64,000 nucleotides of DNA from Fusarium oxysporum f. sp. lycopersici 4287. Taxonomy: Eukaryota > Ascomycota > Sordariomycetes > Hypocreales > Nectriaceae. A program made the position numbers and the translations under genes. The stretch is from positions 3,092,743 through 3,156,742 of the forward strand of contig NC_030993.1 of assembly GCF_000149955.1 (NCBI RefSeq), in the 5' to 3' direction. Within the stretch, counting starts at the first letter, position 1. Each line of letters opens with the position of its first letter. Below the pieces are notes generated by a model. The model was not told the DNA's origin. It did not search any database and worked only from the letters and a program-made list of their open reading frames with translations. Shown here piece by piece: positions 47,115 to 59,205 of this stretch.

Positions 47115-47670
47115 AAATAACGTCTTGAACGCTACAGCAACTTCATAATGAACGAGGAGTCGCGGGCATATCAAGAGGTGGGAAAAGAGCGAAATGAATA
47201 GATCGCCGTCTACGAGTTGGGGTGACGGGCACATCATGGCCTGGCTTCAAGAGACTTGATCACATAGCCAGACGCTTCTGAGTTGATCAGCAGAGCTCAT
47301 ATTGAGCAATGCCCAATCGGACGACAGCATCGACAGCAGCTGGTTATGATATACAGCAGTGCACCATAACGGTATAGACAAAATCATGGGAAACAGTACA
47401 TGCCCCTGGCACTGTTGTCCAAGGGAGATAGGCGGCGTCTTGATGGCAGTGAATGAGCACGGCCTTAGTGTCTTTATGTCTTTCATGACTCTCTTCTGCG
47501 ATAATCCAGTGGCGGTCATCCTAACCCTCGCATTGGCTATGTTTGGATATGAAACTATCTTTTGTCACTTTCATTTCTCTTATTGATGCTTTCAATTTCC
47601 CCAAATATCGCAGAGGATGCTATCTCATCTGGTGTTGCTAGATGCCAGTATCACCCTCCCTTTCGTGTCT
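47115..47670. other. Intergenic, no gene seen
   Basis: No supported coding sequence; it leads into the pentanucleotide microsatellite. Confidence 0.4.
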
Positions 47671-47780
47671 CTCTTCTCTTCTCTTCTCTTCTCTTCTCTT
47701 CTCTTCTCTTCTCTTCTCTTCTCTTCTCTTCTCTTCTCTTCTCTTCTCTTCTCTTCTCTTCTCTTCTCTTCTCTTCTCTT
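47671..47780 (+). repeat. (CTCTT)22 microsatellite
   Basis: Twenty-two uninterrupted copies of CTCTT fill 110 bp. One strand is entirely pyrimidine and the other is (AAGAG)n. The tract is perfect, which implies recent expansion or ongoing length change. All three plus-strand frames read through it, producing the repetitive LLFSS-type ORFs, which are not genes. Confidence 0.97.
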
Positions 47781-49593
47781 GGTCTATTTTGGCTTTCATT
47801 TCTACTCCCGAGTGTCTTAAGACCTCGATTTACTGCTTTAGACTTTCATTTGTTTAGTATAGTTTCTCATGTTGCTTTCTTCTGTATCTTAGACTAGATG
47901 TGTGCTGCAATATGCTGGCGGTCTCATTTGACATGCGCTTTCCCTTTATCCGGATTGGCAGGCTGATAGAAAATATTTCTATTTTGATCATACGTTTTCA
48001 GGGCTCCCCTTAATGGATATGTGACTGCTATGGGTAAAGTTAGGCTTGAATCGAGGCAAAGTCTCCTGAACGTGTCGCGATACACCCAATCTTAGCGCAG
48101 CGCCTGGCTTCAGTGAGGTTGGAGTAATATTCGAGGGGTGGCAGTGGTTGGTCAGAGCGGCTTAGTCAACTTCTTACAGCGAATGGAATCTGGAAGCATC
48201 GCATTCAGAGCATCCATACAAAAGAAGCATCATATCATGTTCCCGATTTCGGCCGCGGGATCAAGGAGGTGGTGGCACGTAAGTATGAGACTTCCTTACA
48301 GTAGGTAGTTTACAAGTTATCTATAGGCCTCCATCCTCGATAGGGTTAGCTTTGGTCCCTGTGATTGTAAGAGAGGAGACACTGACCCATATCACCCCAT
48401 TACAACTTGAAGATTGAGTCTTACTTCAAGTTCTTGTCTTTGTAATTAATAATTAGAGACTTTTCTCGATAGAATTTACCTTTATTGATCAGAAACTTGT
48501 AAGTCTCAGTCGAAGAATAGCCTCTCGCTCGGTCGTCCCCAAGAGAATAGATGGAAGTCTGTAAGTGAATGTGTGAAGTACCTATAGAAGCCGGCTCACC
48601 TGCACAGCGTGACAAGCGATGAAAGCACGCATCTTGACCACCAAATAACAGCAAGTTCCCTTCTGAAGCACTTCTTCGCTGTGTCGCCCAGGGCTTACGA
48701 ATTGACAATCCGTGTCATCGGGGCTTCAGTAACCATTGATCCTCCTGGCAAACACCTGAAGCTCGCCAGAAACCAGTATCAACACTCTCCTCCCAGACAG
48801 CACCACTTGAGATTTGTCCAAGTCTACAACATACCCCCAATTAGACGTTCCGCTCCTCGTCCTAGAACTTACAATACCAAATAAATGCTCACAAGCGCAA
48901 TGCGCATTTGCGACTCATCAGTCCTGCGCTACAAGTTTTAGGACAAGAACAAATATGCCCAAGCGCAGTGCATTTAGCTCCGATGCCTTGTTTCGCCTCG
49001 CAATGCTTTGAGGAGTCTGTGTATCAAACTGTGATTTACAAATCAATGACAGTCATCAAAGACTGAGTGAGTGTTATGAATGTGCAATCAAGCCCGATTC
49101 AGTGCTTGAGATATGCAATCGCATAACCCCTGATCCTTGACGATCAATGTCACCGCAAAGTCTCGCATCACATTTTGATCACGAGAAATACACATTGTAT
49201 TGCACACAACCGACAAACACTTCCAAACATCATTACAATACGTGTTGAACAGTAAAGCATGAAAGATAGCTAAAGCAAGGTTACAGACCTCCAACAGCCG
49301 GCCAGCCATCCACCCGTTCCCTGATACTGTACAATGCCAAACCTTGCCTTCTTGTACGCCCTGGCGCCCGCAGACAAGCAATAAAATGAAGATAATGGCG
49401 GGAAAAGAGCAAGATTAGCACCCAGATTTCCTATCGCTCCCCTGTTCCTGTTCCTGTCCCGATTCGTTTCTCCTGCCCCTATTCTTGATTCATTTCGTGA
49501 TGCAATGGAGCAGTCCAGGTCTGCGAGAATGCCTCGCCTCCTTTATCAGTAAGTACAAATCCTCGTCCCAACGTCTTCAACTCTCTGATATTC
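47781..49593. other. Intergenic, no supported gene
   Basis: Frames at 48421-48708, 48609-48884 and 49088-49381 show no motifs. The right end is the 3' flank of the histone methyltransferase gene. Confidence 0.4.
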
Positions 49594-52057
49594 CTAATCG
49601 TCTGCGACCACCCGAATCTCGCCATCGCGTGAAAGATCCAATGCCTGTCGGGGCGAGATCACTCGTGATGATGTCCTCCTGAGACTGGCCGTCGTCCTTG
49701 ACGCCTTAGTTGACACCTTGGTCACTGAAGAGCTCTTGGTTCGGCTTGCAGAGACAAGGCCGACACTCGATGCACGCTCCGATGCTCGCCTCTGTGGAGT
49801 GCGTGAGTATGTCTGCATGACTCGTTTGGTTGTCGTCTTCTTAAGGAGAACTCCAGTCGAGACACGTCGCTTAGCCGGTGACTTTGAACCCAGAGCCGCC
49901 TTCCTGGTAGTCGAGGCCACTGTCGAAACACCCTTCTTGAGAGCATTTGCTGCGCCCTTGGCCATCTTAGAACCGGCGTTGGAAATGGCTCGCTTCACTC
50001 CCTTTGCAGGCTGCACCTTGCGCTTCTTCGCATTCTTGCCATCGTCTCCTTCGTCTCCGATAAGCTCCTTAAGCTTACGTTTGCCTGCCTTGACAGCGCC
50101 CTTGACAGCATTCTTGAGATCAGTCTTTGGCTGCTTGACTTCGCGAGGCTTTGGTCCTAGAACACCACGGCAGTTGGGCTCTCCGCAGAGGCATTTCTGT
50201 ACGTTCTTGGCAGAAAAGGGGTCAAAGTTGTAGTCATACGTCAGCTCATCACCTGTCATGATGGGCTTATCACCCGCAAACAGGGCCATTCGCGGCTGTC
50301 CGGAAACGATCCATTTAATCATTCTGCAATTTGGGTTGCAGCTGTGATTCACGAAACGCGCGATGCTTCCTGTTGTTGCGTCGATGATCATATTTTGATC
50401 GAAGCTCATGAGATAGTAGCACTTTGCTGAGTCAGCTAAATTGTCCAATCAAAATCGCAAAATGACTTATAAACTAACCTCATTGTCCTTGTATACTTCG
50501 GTCATACGGCGCTCACACTCATCTTCAGTGATGATTTCTCCGGCATACTCCATGATGATTTGGTTGGGTCTGAAGCATCGGTTGCTTCGGACACCATACC
50601 CACGGTCGGAAGTCTTGATCACCTCAACACCGACTCGGTACTTTCCGCCCTTGTTTCGGCGCGCCGTGAGGGTGGCAAAAGCACGGTTGGTGCAATACTG
50701 CTTGCCCGCATTGCAATTCTGCTCATCACATTCGTAAAGCATAATTCGGTTCTGGCAGCTCTCACCACACCCATCTTCCGGCTTGCAAACGCACTTCGAT
50801 GAATAGTCGTGGAAGTGAGGGGACTTTCGCCAGTAATCCTTAGATTCGCCAATGAAGCGATCTAGACAACGTTAGTGCTAAACTTGCAATTTCGGCACAA
50901 AACTTACTCTTTGTCATTTTCTTCCATTCATCGGGTTTTGGTTGACCTGGTGGAAGCGGGTTGCAAACCTGGTAGGGGAGCTTGAAGTCGCGGCCTTCAA
51001 TGAGTGTGCGGAGACCGTTAAACATGGGCAAAGGCATTGTCTTGTTGACGCGACCGCTGGGAATAAGTTCCGGCAACTGAGCCAGAGCCTTCTTCTCTCC
51101 CACGGTCAAACCCTTAGAAATGTCGATGGGAGCATCCTGTCCAGCGTAAAGACCCTTAGCAAGATATTTCTTGACCCGACGCTTCCTGGTGTTAATCACG
51201 GGCTCGGGTTCGGCTTCTTTGGGCTCCTCGGCAGCTTGTTCAGGCTCAGCCTTCTTCCGTGAGGCTGATTTGGCAGCCTTAGGGTCAACAAATTTTCCGT
51301 TTGACCACACACTCAAAACCACAGGCTTCTCGTCGATGTGCGCAAATTCCTTAGTGTCCTGCAGACGCCTGAGCTCGCGTGACATGGGCGTCGAGGTCTT
51401 TTCCATGGATTTGCGACTGCGTTTGGTAGCCTTGGAGTTTTTAGTAATAGGTGTAGCTGCGATAGGCGCAAAGACACTGGTCCGACGCGTCGAAGAACGT
51501 CTGCTCGAGCTACTCTCCTCCGTGATCTTCTGGCGACGAGCGCGGGGGGAATCTAGCTTGCTTGCTGACTGAGTAGCCCCCAGCGCGTCGATACCACTGC
51601 GTACGGTTTCGGGTGTTGCATCCTGAGGAGTATCGGACGTTCCCTCGTCATCACCCAAGATTGGGCCGGATATGGTCTTTCTTCTTCGTCGTCGGTCCGC
51701 GACAATGTCTCCTTTGGCGCGTCGCTTTCCATGGCCAGCTGTACCACTCAATTGAACAAGATTGTAAACCGGGGCACTAACGCGGCTACGTCGAGAGCGA
51801 ATTGGGGCAGGCGGCAGCGCATTGGCGGCGCTGTCGATCTCTGTAGGCTCGATGGGCTGGGATGTAGTAGGCGCGACTTCGGGAGAGTCAGGATCGAGTG
51901 CAACGTGAACGACATCGCGTTTGGGAGAATCGGAGTGAAGACTGGCTTCATCGGCGACGGTAGTAGGAGGTGTTGAAGTTGCAGACGCGACATTGGAGGA
52001 AGAATCGTCCGTGGTGCTGACCTCAAAGGCGCCCTCAGAGGACAATAAGAGTGCCAT
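49594..52057 (-). CDS. ASH1: Ash1-type histone H3K36 methyltransferase (AWS-SET-postSET)
   Basis: Three exons (52057-50908, 50861-50479, 50421-49594) encode 786 aa. The first 370 residues are Ser/Thr/Arg-rich and mostly disordered. The AWS domain (SKCVCKPEDGCGESCQNRIM, then CDEQNCNAGKQYCTNRAF) is followed by the SET domain. The latter has YGVRSNRCFRPNQIIMEYAG, the cofactor-binding RFVNHSCNPNC and the catalytic GDELTYDYNF. The postSET cysteines are KCLCGEPNCRG. The C-terminal 220 residues are Lys/Arg/Ser-rich and resemble histone-H1-like tails, consistent with DNA or nucleosome binding. Ash1 in Neurospora and Fusarium methylates H3K36 at weakly transcribed chromatin. A bromodomain or PHD finger, as in animal Ash1, is absent, as usual in fungi. 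All catalytic motifs are intact. Confidence 0.93.
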
Positions 52058-55000
52058 TTCGGCAGGGGCAAAGCTCGCCTGAGAGGTGTAATAGACTGCT
52101 TGACGCGAAATATTTAGAACCGAGAAATCATTCGAAGTGTAGAAAAAAGTAAAGAAAATGGATGATTTGAGTAAATTGAAGAGGAAAATAAGTCAAGACG
52201 TTGTGTTTGACAAAGTTTAGCGTGTAGAAGGAAGAAAGTGTGAGGTAGAGAGTTAAATGAAAGTGAGAAGCAAACGCGGCGCGCCCAGAGATGGAGATGG
52301 GAGTGGGAAGGAGCGTGGGCGACTAGGTACAGTAATACCTAGTCGAGTGGGTGGTGCTTTCCCCCCGCGCGCGCCGGTCCAACCTTAGACTTGCCAAGGG
52401 CAGGCAAGGAAGAGAAAGGTAAGGTCCAAGGCTAATGCTTGGTACGTACTATCGTAGTTTCCGTGTAGGAGTAAGAAAAGCCGAAAAAGGAGAAGGATGG
52501 ATGGATTCGGCGAGCGAAAGAGAATGCTGAGAGAGGCAGGAGGTTGATGTGCTGTTGATAGAAGAAAGCAAGAGAGGAGCAATCGAATAAAATAGACTCG
52601 ATAAAGTGAATCACTCTTCTTTGATGAATATGAAAGAGTGTATCAGAGGAACTTACAGATAAAGCGAAGATAATCGGATTATTATATCTTGTGTCGTGTT
52701 GTATTGTCCTGAAAGAAGTTCAACAATGAATGTTGATGCTGCGTTTGGACCTCGTCGCGTTCTTTGTTGGTTGATTTGAAGAAAAAAGTGGGATTGAGTG
52801 GCCAGGACGTGACGAGGGTCAAAGGAATAGAGAGATACGAAAGGAGGGGGGGATGAAGGAAGGAAGAAGGGTAAAAAACGAGATGAGAGAGAGATAGAGA
52901 CGAATAATGGAGAATAAAAGTCTCGTGCTCAAGTGTAATACATAAATACCTAGACTCTTGATACTACAAGAGATAGATGGATGGTATCGATGTGTTGCAG
53001 TTAGTTGTAGTTAGTTGTGAGATGAAGAGAGAGAGAAGGAAGAGGCTGGGAGAGCAAGGAAGAGAAGGGAGTTGAGTTGAGTTTGCTCGACCCCAGAAAA
53101 AAAAGGCTGATGAGCGAGCGCTTCGATGGGATGTAGGGAGCAAAAGAGGAGAAAATCAACAATTGGATGCGAGGATGAACATGGCTGGCTCAATTTCGAG
53201 GCAAACGCGAATCTCCTAGTCCAAGGCCAAACAGACAGACCAGACCACCCGAGGCTCAAGAGGCTACTTTATTTCCGATGGCGGTACGATACCAGCCAAA
53301 GCATTCATGGAATTGGAAAAATTGCACCTGATTCTATGCACATGCTTATGTTTTTATCGCATGCACACACGCTTGATATTGCTCGAGTTACAGGTCTCCA
53401 TCTCGATATCTCGTCTTTCACTGCTTTGCCACCTTCAGCCTTGACAGCATCTGACTCAGATACCACCACTTTATCCGACCGATTCCAACTCGTGTCTTCA
53501 TTAAAAACGGTCGATGCAAAAATTTGAGTATGTATATACCCGGTTGTCGAGTTATCTCAGAGTGACGATATCCGTATACCGCTCCAAAGCTTCGTTGAGC
53601 AAGCATCTCGACTACCGAGTACCGGAGGTGGCATGATTCAGCACAGACGTGATCTTCATATAATTGTTCAATGCCGCAGAATCAGTCCAAGTTTCGTGTT
53701 CAATCCAAAAATCGAGAAAGCCTCGTGTTCTAGAAAATTCTCGTGAGTGACGTTGTGGTCCTTGTTCAGGGGCCAACGTGCGAGTTACTCCGAAAAGGGC
53801 GGGTACTGAGGTTCTCACGGACCTCAAACTACTTCGACACTGCACGCCAAACAAGAGCGAGTTCAACACCTCAGTTAGCCCATTGAATCCGAAAACTCCA
53901 TTTTATCCTCAGAAGTGAAGAAAAAACGTCAAAGTCGACTTCGCTCTATTTGTGTCCACGACCTTGCATCTAAAGTGCTGTGCACCAAAGATCCCCTAGT
54001 TCCGGATAACACTCCCTTGCAGCGACAGAAAGCCTATCACTCGACTATGGAGACTCGTGCATTCTTATCCTGTCGGTGATGGTTCGACTTGTCTGAGCCT
54101 TTTCAAGGTCAACATTCGCCGAAAAAAATACGCATATCGCCCATGTAACCTGAAGGATCACCAAATCACGGGTTCTAGTCCGGCTTCATCCCTCCCCTGC
54201 AACTCCAGCACCACCGCAGCCAGTGGTCTCCGCAAAACGATTTATCTTGTTTAGAATTGCACCGCTTGCGCTGTTTCTATTTCCATGGAAATTGGGGCAT
54301 TATTCTGAAGCCTCACTGATACAGTCAATAGCGATCAACAGAAGTGCCTCTCGATATCTCATGAGCCAGTGGCATTCTACACACTGAACGAATGGCGCGC
54401 GCTGGTCTCTATCCCTTCGTGAAGTCTGTTACTTCTGTTTGCTGCAAGTGTTGACAAGTTTGGATTCGGTATGTCCTTGACGGTATCCTCAGTTCAGTGC
54501 CATGTACCATCTACAGTGGCGTATCACCACAGCATGTGCACATACGCAGGATCGAACCAATTCATCACCGAAGCTTACTCGCATTGCTCTCAGCTGCCCT
54601 TCGTACAACAAGCAAAGTTTTTCTGTCAAAACTTCAAGGCGCCGATCAAATTGCATGCCGTGATTTTATTAATCGAGCGACAGCCAACCCCAGCAATCCT
54701 GTATCGTTGAGGTCAAGGTGAGCAAATGTACTTAAACAGTGCCAGGACAACCAGTCTCTACATTAAGGCCACTGTCTCTCACTGACACAACATCGTAGAA
54801 GGCGTCTTCGAACAATGTATCGAGTGGTGTTTTCTGTGCCAGTCATTGTTATTTTGAGAGTATGCACGTTGTCTGGTGAGCAACGTGCTAGTAAGGCTGG
54901 TGCGCATATCGACACCAATGCCAACCTCGGCAGCAGAATGGTCTCTGAAGATTGCCATTCTGATGTAGCATTCGTCCCCTGCCCCATTCTCCCGTAGAAG

Positions 55001-56221
55001 AGCTTCACCATAGAAATACCTGCAGACATACTGCTATAAATCTGGTGATGTCCAAGTTCCATTAAAAGTGACGTGTCATCGCGGCGGGTGCAGTTACGCG
55101 GAATCAAGACCAGCCTCTCCACTAACGCAGCTCGTTCTCATTTACGCCCACTGCAGACTTGCCTTCTGGTGGTTTATTTTCATGCATCGGTGTATTTCCC
55201 TTAACTTGAACTCGCTGTCACGAATTCTGTATGTTTCTGATGCGTCAGCGATGATCCAAATGCTATAAAGGCCATGACTTCAGCAGTAGTGAGCTCGACC
55301 GGCAACTTACCTCTGTTGACAGCCAGTCCTTGATCATATTATCCCATCACTTCTCTCAGTGAAGTTTAAGTATTCCCTGATAACATAGAATCACCAAAAC
55401 TGCTCTTAGAATAGCCGTGATTTACGAGACGTGATAAATCGCTGGTACATGTTGGAATTTGCATTGAGGTTGAAGCCATCAGTTGTCAACCACGTGAACT
55501 AAAAAACATCCCTTGATGAAACCCAAATGCCGAAAGCCTTGTTCGAATTTTGACTTCGCTTTATCTACCTCTTCGGAAGCATCTGAAACGCACAAAGAGA
55601 GCCGATAGTCGAGAGTTGTGTTCGTTTTCGGTATTCAATCGAACACTTCCTGGCTGAGAGGTCACTCCCTCATATCTACACCAGGAAGTTCCTCAACCGT
55701 TTTAAATGCCCATCGTTGGCTATTCATACCGCATTTGCCACAAAGACACGATGAGAATGCCTACCATCTAATTATCCTAGCATCATCACCACCTATCCAC
55801 AAACGCACCACTTTTCAAGTCCTCTGGCCTCAGAGTGTAATAAAACTTTTCACGTTCAGCTAGGGTGCCAAAATGCAATAGTCTCAAGGCCTTCGAAGAT
55901 ACACTAAATTAACCTAAAGTATTTTCGATACCTAGGATAGAGGTCGTCAGTGTTGCATCCCCTAGCCTGTCTTTATATCATGACTCTAGGGTACGGCCAC
56001 ACAAGACATCACAACAAGACGCATTAGGTCCCTTGACAAAAACTAGCATCTCAATTCTCGGTCTCAGTCTATTGTAGAATTATAGCATCTCTAGGCTGTG
56101 ATTTTCACCTCTGGTGCGCTCCTCATAACTGAATGGGGTATTGTTTATGGTATCAAATCACACGGTTTCTTGGTATCCTTCACTCTCTCACTCGCACCTT
56201 TTTTCTTGCATACAATACTGC
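52058..56221. other. Long upstream region of ASH1 and gene-poor spacer
   Basis: Immediately upstream of the ASH1 start lie about 1.2 kb of purine-rich sequence (GAAGGAAGAAGG, AGAGAGAGA runs), likely promoter and 5' leader. From 53.2 to 56.2 kb only short chance frames were found on either strand. Confidence 0.42.
52321..52344. promoter_or_regulatory. 9-bp inverted repeat GACTAGGTA/TACCTAGTC upstream of ASH1
   Basis: Perfect arms flank a 6-nt centre (CAGTAA), about 265 bp upstream of the ASH1 start. TAGGTA/TACCTA motifs also occur upstream of ISN1 and SFH5. A dyad for a dimeric regulator is possible, but nothing shows that it is used. Confidence 0.35.
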
Positions 56222-57651
56222 TCAGGCAGCCGTCTCCTTCTTCTCAACATCGGTAGCAAGAGTATCCTTCTTCTCCGACTCAGCTGGGTTGACGGACAGC
56301 TTCTCCAGGGCCTCTTCGATGGGCTTCTCTCCAGCTTGCTCCACAGCCTGCTCTGCAGTCTCGGCCTTGGCTGCCTCTACAGGAGCCGGAATTGGGGCTG
56401 GGGCAGCCTCTGCAGCAAGAGCGGGAGCAGGAGCTGCGGCGGCCACAATAGGCTCAGCAGTGAGTGTCTTCTCAGTAGCGGGAGCCGACTCGCGAGTGAC
56501 GACAGTCTTCTCGGCAGTGGTAGAGTCGGCGGCAGCAGTTTGCTCGGGAACCTCAGTAGGTGAAGGTTCAGCACTGGTCTCACCCGCTGCAGACTCACCA
56601 GCCTCAGTCAACGAGACAGACATACCCTCCTTGACACTAGCCCCTTGACCACCATACTCCTTGGGCAGAGTAGAAACAATACCCTTCAGCTCAGTGGCCA
56701 GTGTAGTGCCAGAGGTCATGGGGTGGAACTTGCGGAGGGTAGCAGGGGCAAGGAAGAGCTTCATGGCGCCAAACATCCATCCCATGATGGCGGGAACATT
56801 GACAAAGTACTTGTGCGCGAGCAGCTCAGGGTAAGCCATTGAGAAGACGGAGATGGTCTCCTTGCTGGCGGCCTTGACGGCGGGGTCCATGCGGAAGAAG
56901 CTGACATTGAGGTAGTCGTGGACTTGGATCATCTGGTAAGGATCCTCGCCCCCCTCGGGAATGGGCTCAGTGACTTGGTCTAGCTTGAGCTTCTGAACAC
57001 TGAGCTCCATGATGGCAGCGCGCCATTTGATAAACCTGGTGTAGAGTCAGTGAAGCTGTTTCATTTAAACAAGAAAACTTAAGACCTTAGTCCTAAGCTA
57101 TATAAAGATTTGGCTGAACTATTCCAAACTTTGAGGATTATTTAATGAATTTATCAATAATCCTCCAAGTTTAGAGTAGTTTGGCCAGGTCTACTGCTCC
57201 CTGAGTTTGGGGTTGAAACTCACTCCTCTACATTGCCAAAGGTGGCCTTGTTGTCCTTGACGGCACCGTAGATGTTCCAGGTGATGATGGTCTCCTTGCC
57301 ATTCTCTCCCTTGTGGACAGTGACATAGCCCAAATCCCCAAATTTGCTCTTGTCGAAAGTCTGGGTGACGAGTGCGGTAGGATTCATCTTCTTGCGCCAC
57401 TCAAGGGCCTGAGTGAGCTGCTTCTCAGCTGCCACGGGGTCATCATTGTTGGCGCGGAGGAACTTTTGCAGGACGACCTTTGTTGGTACGTGATCAATGT
57501 TGGTGAGTTGAACACCCCACATCTCCTTGTGAAGTGTCTTGCTGAAAATATCCTCAAGGCGAGCATTGAGCTTGGTAAGAGGCGTCTCGGGAGTTGCAGG
57601 GTTCTCTGCAGGAACGGCAGCGGGAACGGTCTTTTCTTGTTCGGCAGCCAT
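56222..57651 (-). CDS. SFH5: Sec14-like phosphatidylinositol transfer protein Sfh5
   Basis: Two exons (57651-57224 and 57035-56222) give 413 aa. An N-terminal region (LNARLEDIFSKTLHKEMWGV, then VLQKFLRANNDDPVAAEKQL) is the CRAL-TRIO N-terminal helical bundle. The lipid-binding domain follows: KFGDLGYVTVHKGENGKETI, IQVHDYLNVSFFRMDPAVKA, and KYFVNVPAIMGWMFGAMKLF with KFHPMTSG. Residues after about 290 form an Ala/Glu/Pro-rich acidic tail, longer than in yeast Sfh5 (294 aa) but usual in filamentous fungi. Yeast Sfh5 transfers phosphatidylinositol at the ER and plasma membrane and is also known to bind heme. The start at 57651 fits the family. Its 188-nt intron carries a large hairpin. Confidence 0.92.
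57111..57187. repeat. 32-bp imperfect inverted repeat inside the SFH5 intron
   Basis: Left arm 57111-57142 begins TGGCTGAACTATTCC. Right arm 57156-57187, reversed and complemented, begins TGGCCAAACTACTCT. The arms agree at 27 of 32 positions, with a 13-nt AT-rich loop. It lies wholly in the intron and would fold in the pre-mRNA. It may be a miniature element remnant or a splicing-related structure. Confidence 0.75.
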
Positions 57652-59205
57652 GGTAGTGGTTGAGGCTATAAGAAGGTGGGAGAGAGAGAGATGAGGAGAT
57701 AATTCCAGTGATGGAGATCGTGGGGGATCGAAGCTTTTTGTGTTCAGCTTGTCCTTCCTTGTTGACTTGACGAGTCTTGTCTGACGCGGCTCCTGAATTG
57801 GATTGTTTTGATGCACCTGCCGAGCGAGACGGGAGTACAATAATAAAAGACAAACAAACACACACGGGAAAGTGAAACTCGTTTCGACGAATCCAATTCG
57901 ACTGATGTTGTTTGTCCGTTCAAGAAGGGAGCACGGATTATCAGGTGAATGGAAGACCTTAGGTATCTATTATTAAGGGAGACAGCTTGACGGCCGATCC
58001 TACCTTAGTGTCCGTGGGCCAAGGGGCGGGAAACGCCCTGTCGTCTCGGCAAGTGGAGATGCCCTGAAAGCCGTTTACATTGGATACACTTGGATGAATG
58101 TTCCTTCTTATTGGCTGACCGCTGAGAAATAAACTTAGGCACGTGGAGTCTGGTGATTTTCTAGGTGCTTCTCCCTATAATTCCAGCACTAACTTAGGAC
58201 CTTTATCCTAGGCAAGTGACGAAACTACCTGGGTAAATTTAGGTAGTGTAGACTTGGAAGGCCCTTAGTTGAGTTACCTAGTTGTTTTGATCACTTAGGA
58301 TAGGTCCCAAGTTGTCTTGCGTCCCCTTGGAGCTATAGCTACCTTACGGGGGCAGAGGGGCATATTCAACGCCTGGACCTGAATAAACATGCAGCTTTTC
58401 AGGTCTGCATTAATCAATTGATCCATTCTCAAATCTTATGCACACACCCTGCTTAAGCCCATAAACGGGCAGAGTAGGTAGATTCAAAACATGATATGTG
58501 ACAAAATGTAACGGCCGATAAGCCGTTTCGGAAGTAAATCCCGGATAACAAGGCAAATTATCTTTCCAAGAGGAGCTGCAAAAGGTGAAACAGTCGGGGC
58601 ATAATACGGAGTACTACGGACACAACATTTCTATGGATATATACTCCGTACACTGTACAATCAATACGAACCATCAACCCAGTCAACATCATAGCACGGC
58701 ATCAGAGACACCACAATTTACCAAAACGGCATTTTTGGGGGGATTTTATATTATTTTTTATACAGCCACCAGAATCTAGAGTGACCCAAAAGCACAGGCA
58801 ATATCCCTCAAACTCCTTAAACTCCGAACCATGTTAGCGTCCTCTGAAAAACCCTGAGCTGGCATCCATCCTCGCTCCCGAATTAAATCCTGCCTATTAG
58901 TGCGCCACGAGTTTTCTTCCTCCAGTCTTTATGGTCCTCTAGCCTTGGCCCCGAGTAATTCAACCAAACGCTGAGTAGCAAATATTGCCGAAGAAGTGGC
59001 TAGGGAGTCTTGGGTGTCGAAAAAGATGGCCAAAGATCACTGGTGACATAGCCCAGTGGGATGCTGAAATGCAAGGTGTAGTGCGAAAATGAAATATAAA
59101 AGAAGCGAAATGAGTAGCCTCATAGGGCCGTCTCAAAAGAGCAAATCAAGTTGGTATCAACAGGGCACCGAAGCGGGAGCAAGAACGGTGCCGTTGGTTG
59201 TTTGT
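57652..59205. other. Promoter of SFH5 and spacer to the RRM gene
   Basis: Contains many CTTAGG/CCTAGG/TACCTA motifs between 57959 and 58310, dense enough to suggest a regulatory block or decayed repeat. No gene was recognised. Confidence 0.4.
58605..58650. promoter_or_regulatory. TACGGAGTA/TACTCCGTA inverted pair
   Basis: Perfect 9-bp arms at 58605-58613 and 58642-58650 separated by 28 bp. The TACGGAGTA motif recurs elsewhere in fungal intergenic DNA, including near 43009 here. Function is unknown; it could be a binding dyad or a mobile-element edge. Confidence 0.35.

Noticed and set aside
47562..47897. ORFs running through the CTCTT tract
   Set aside because: All three frames are open only because the repeat lacks stop codons; the translated repeat is not protein-like.
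54150..54190. GGGTTCTAGTCCGG resembling a tRNA T arm
   Set aside because: No acceptor or anticodon stem could be built around it.
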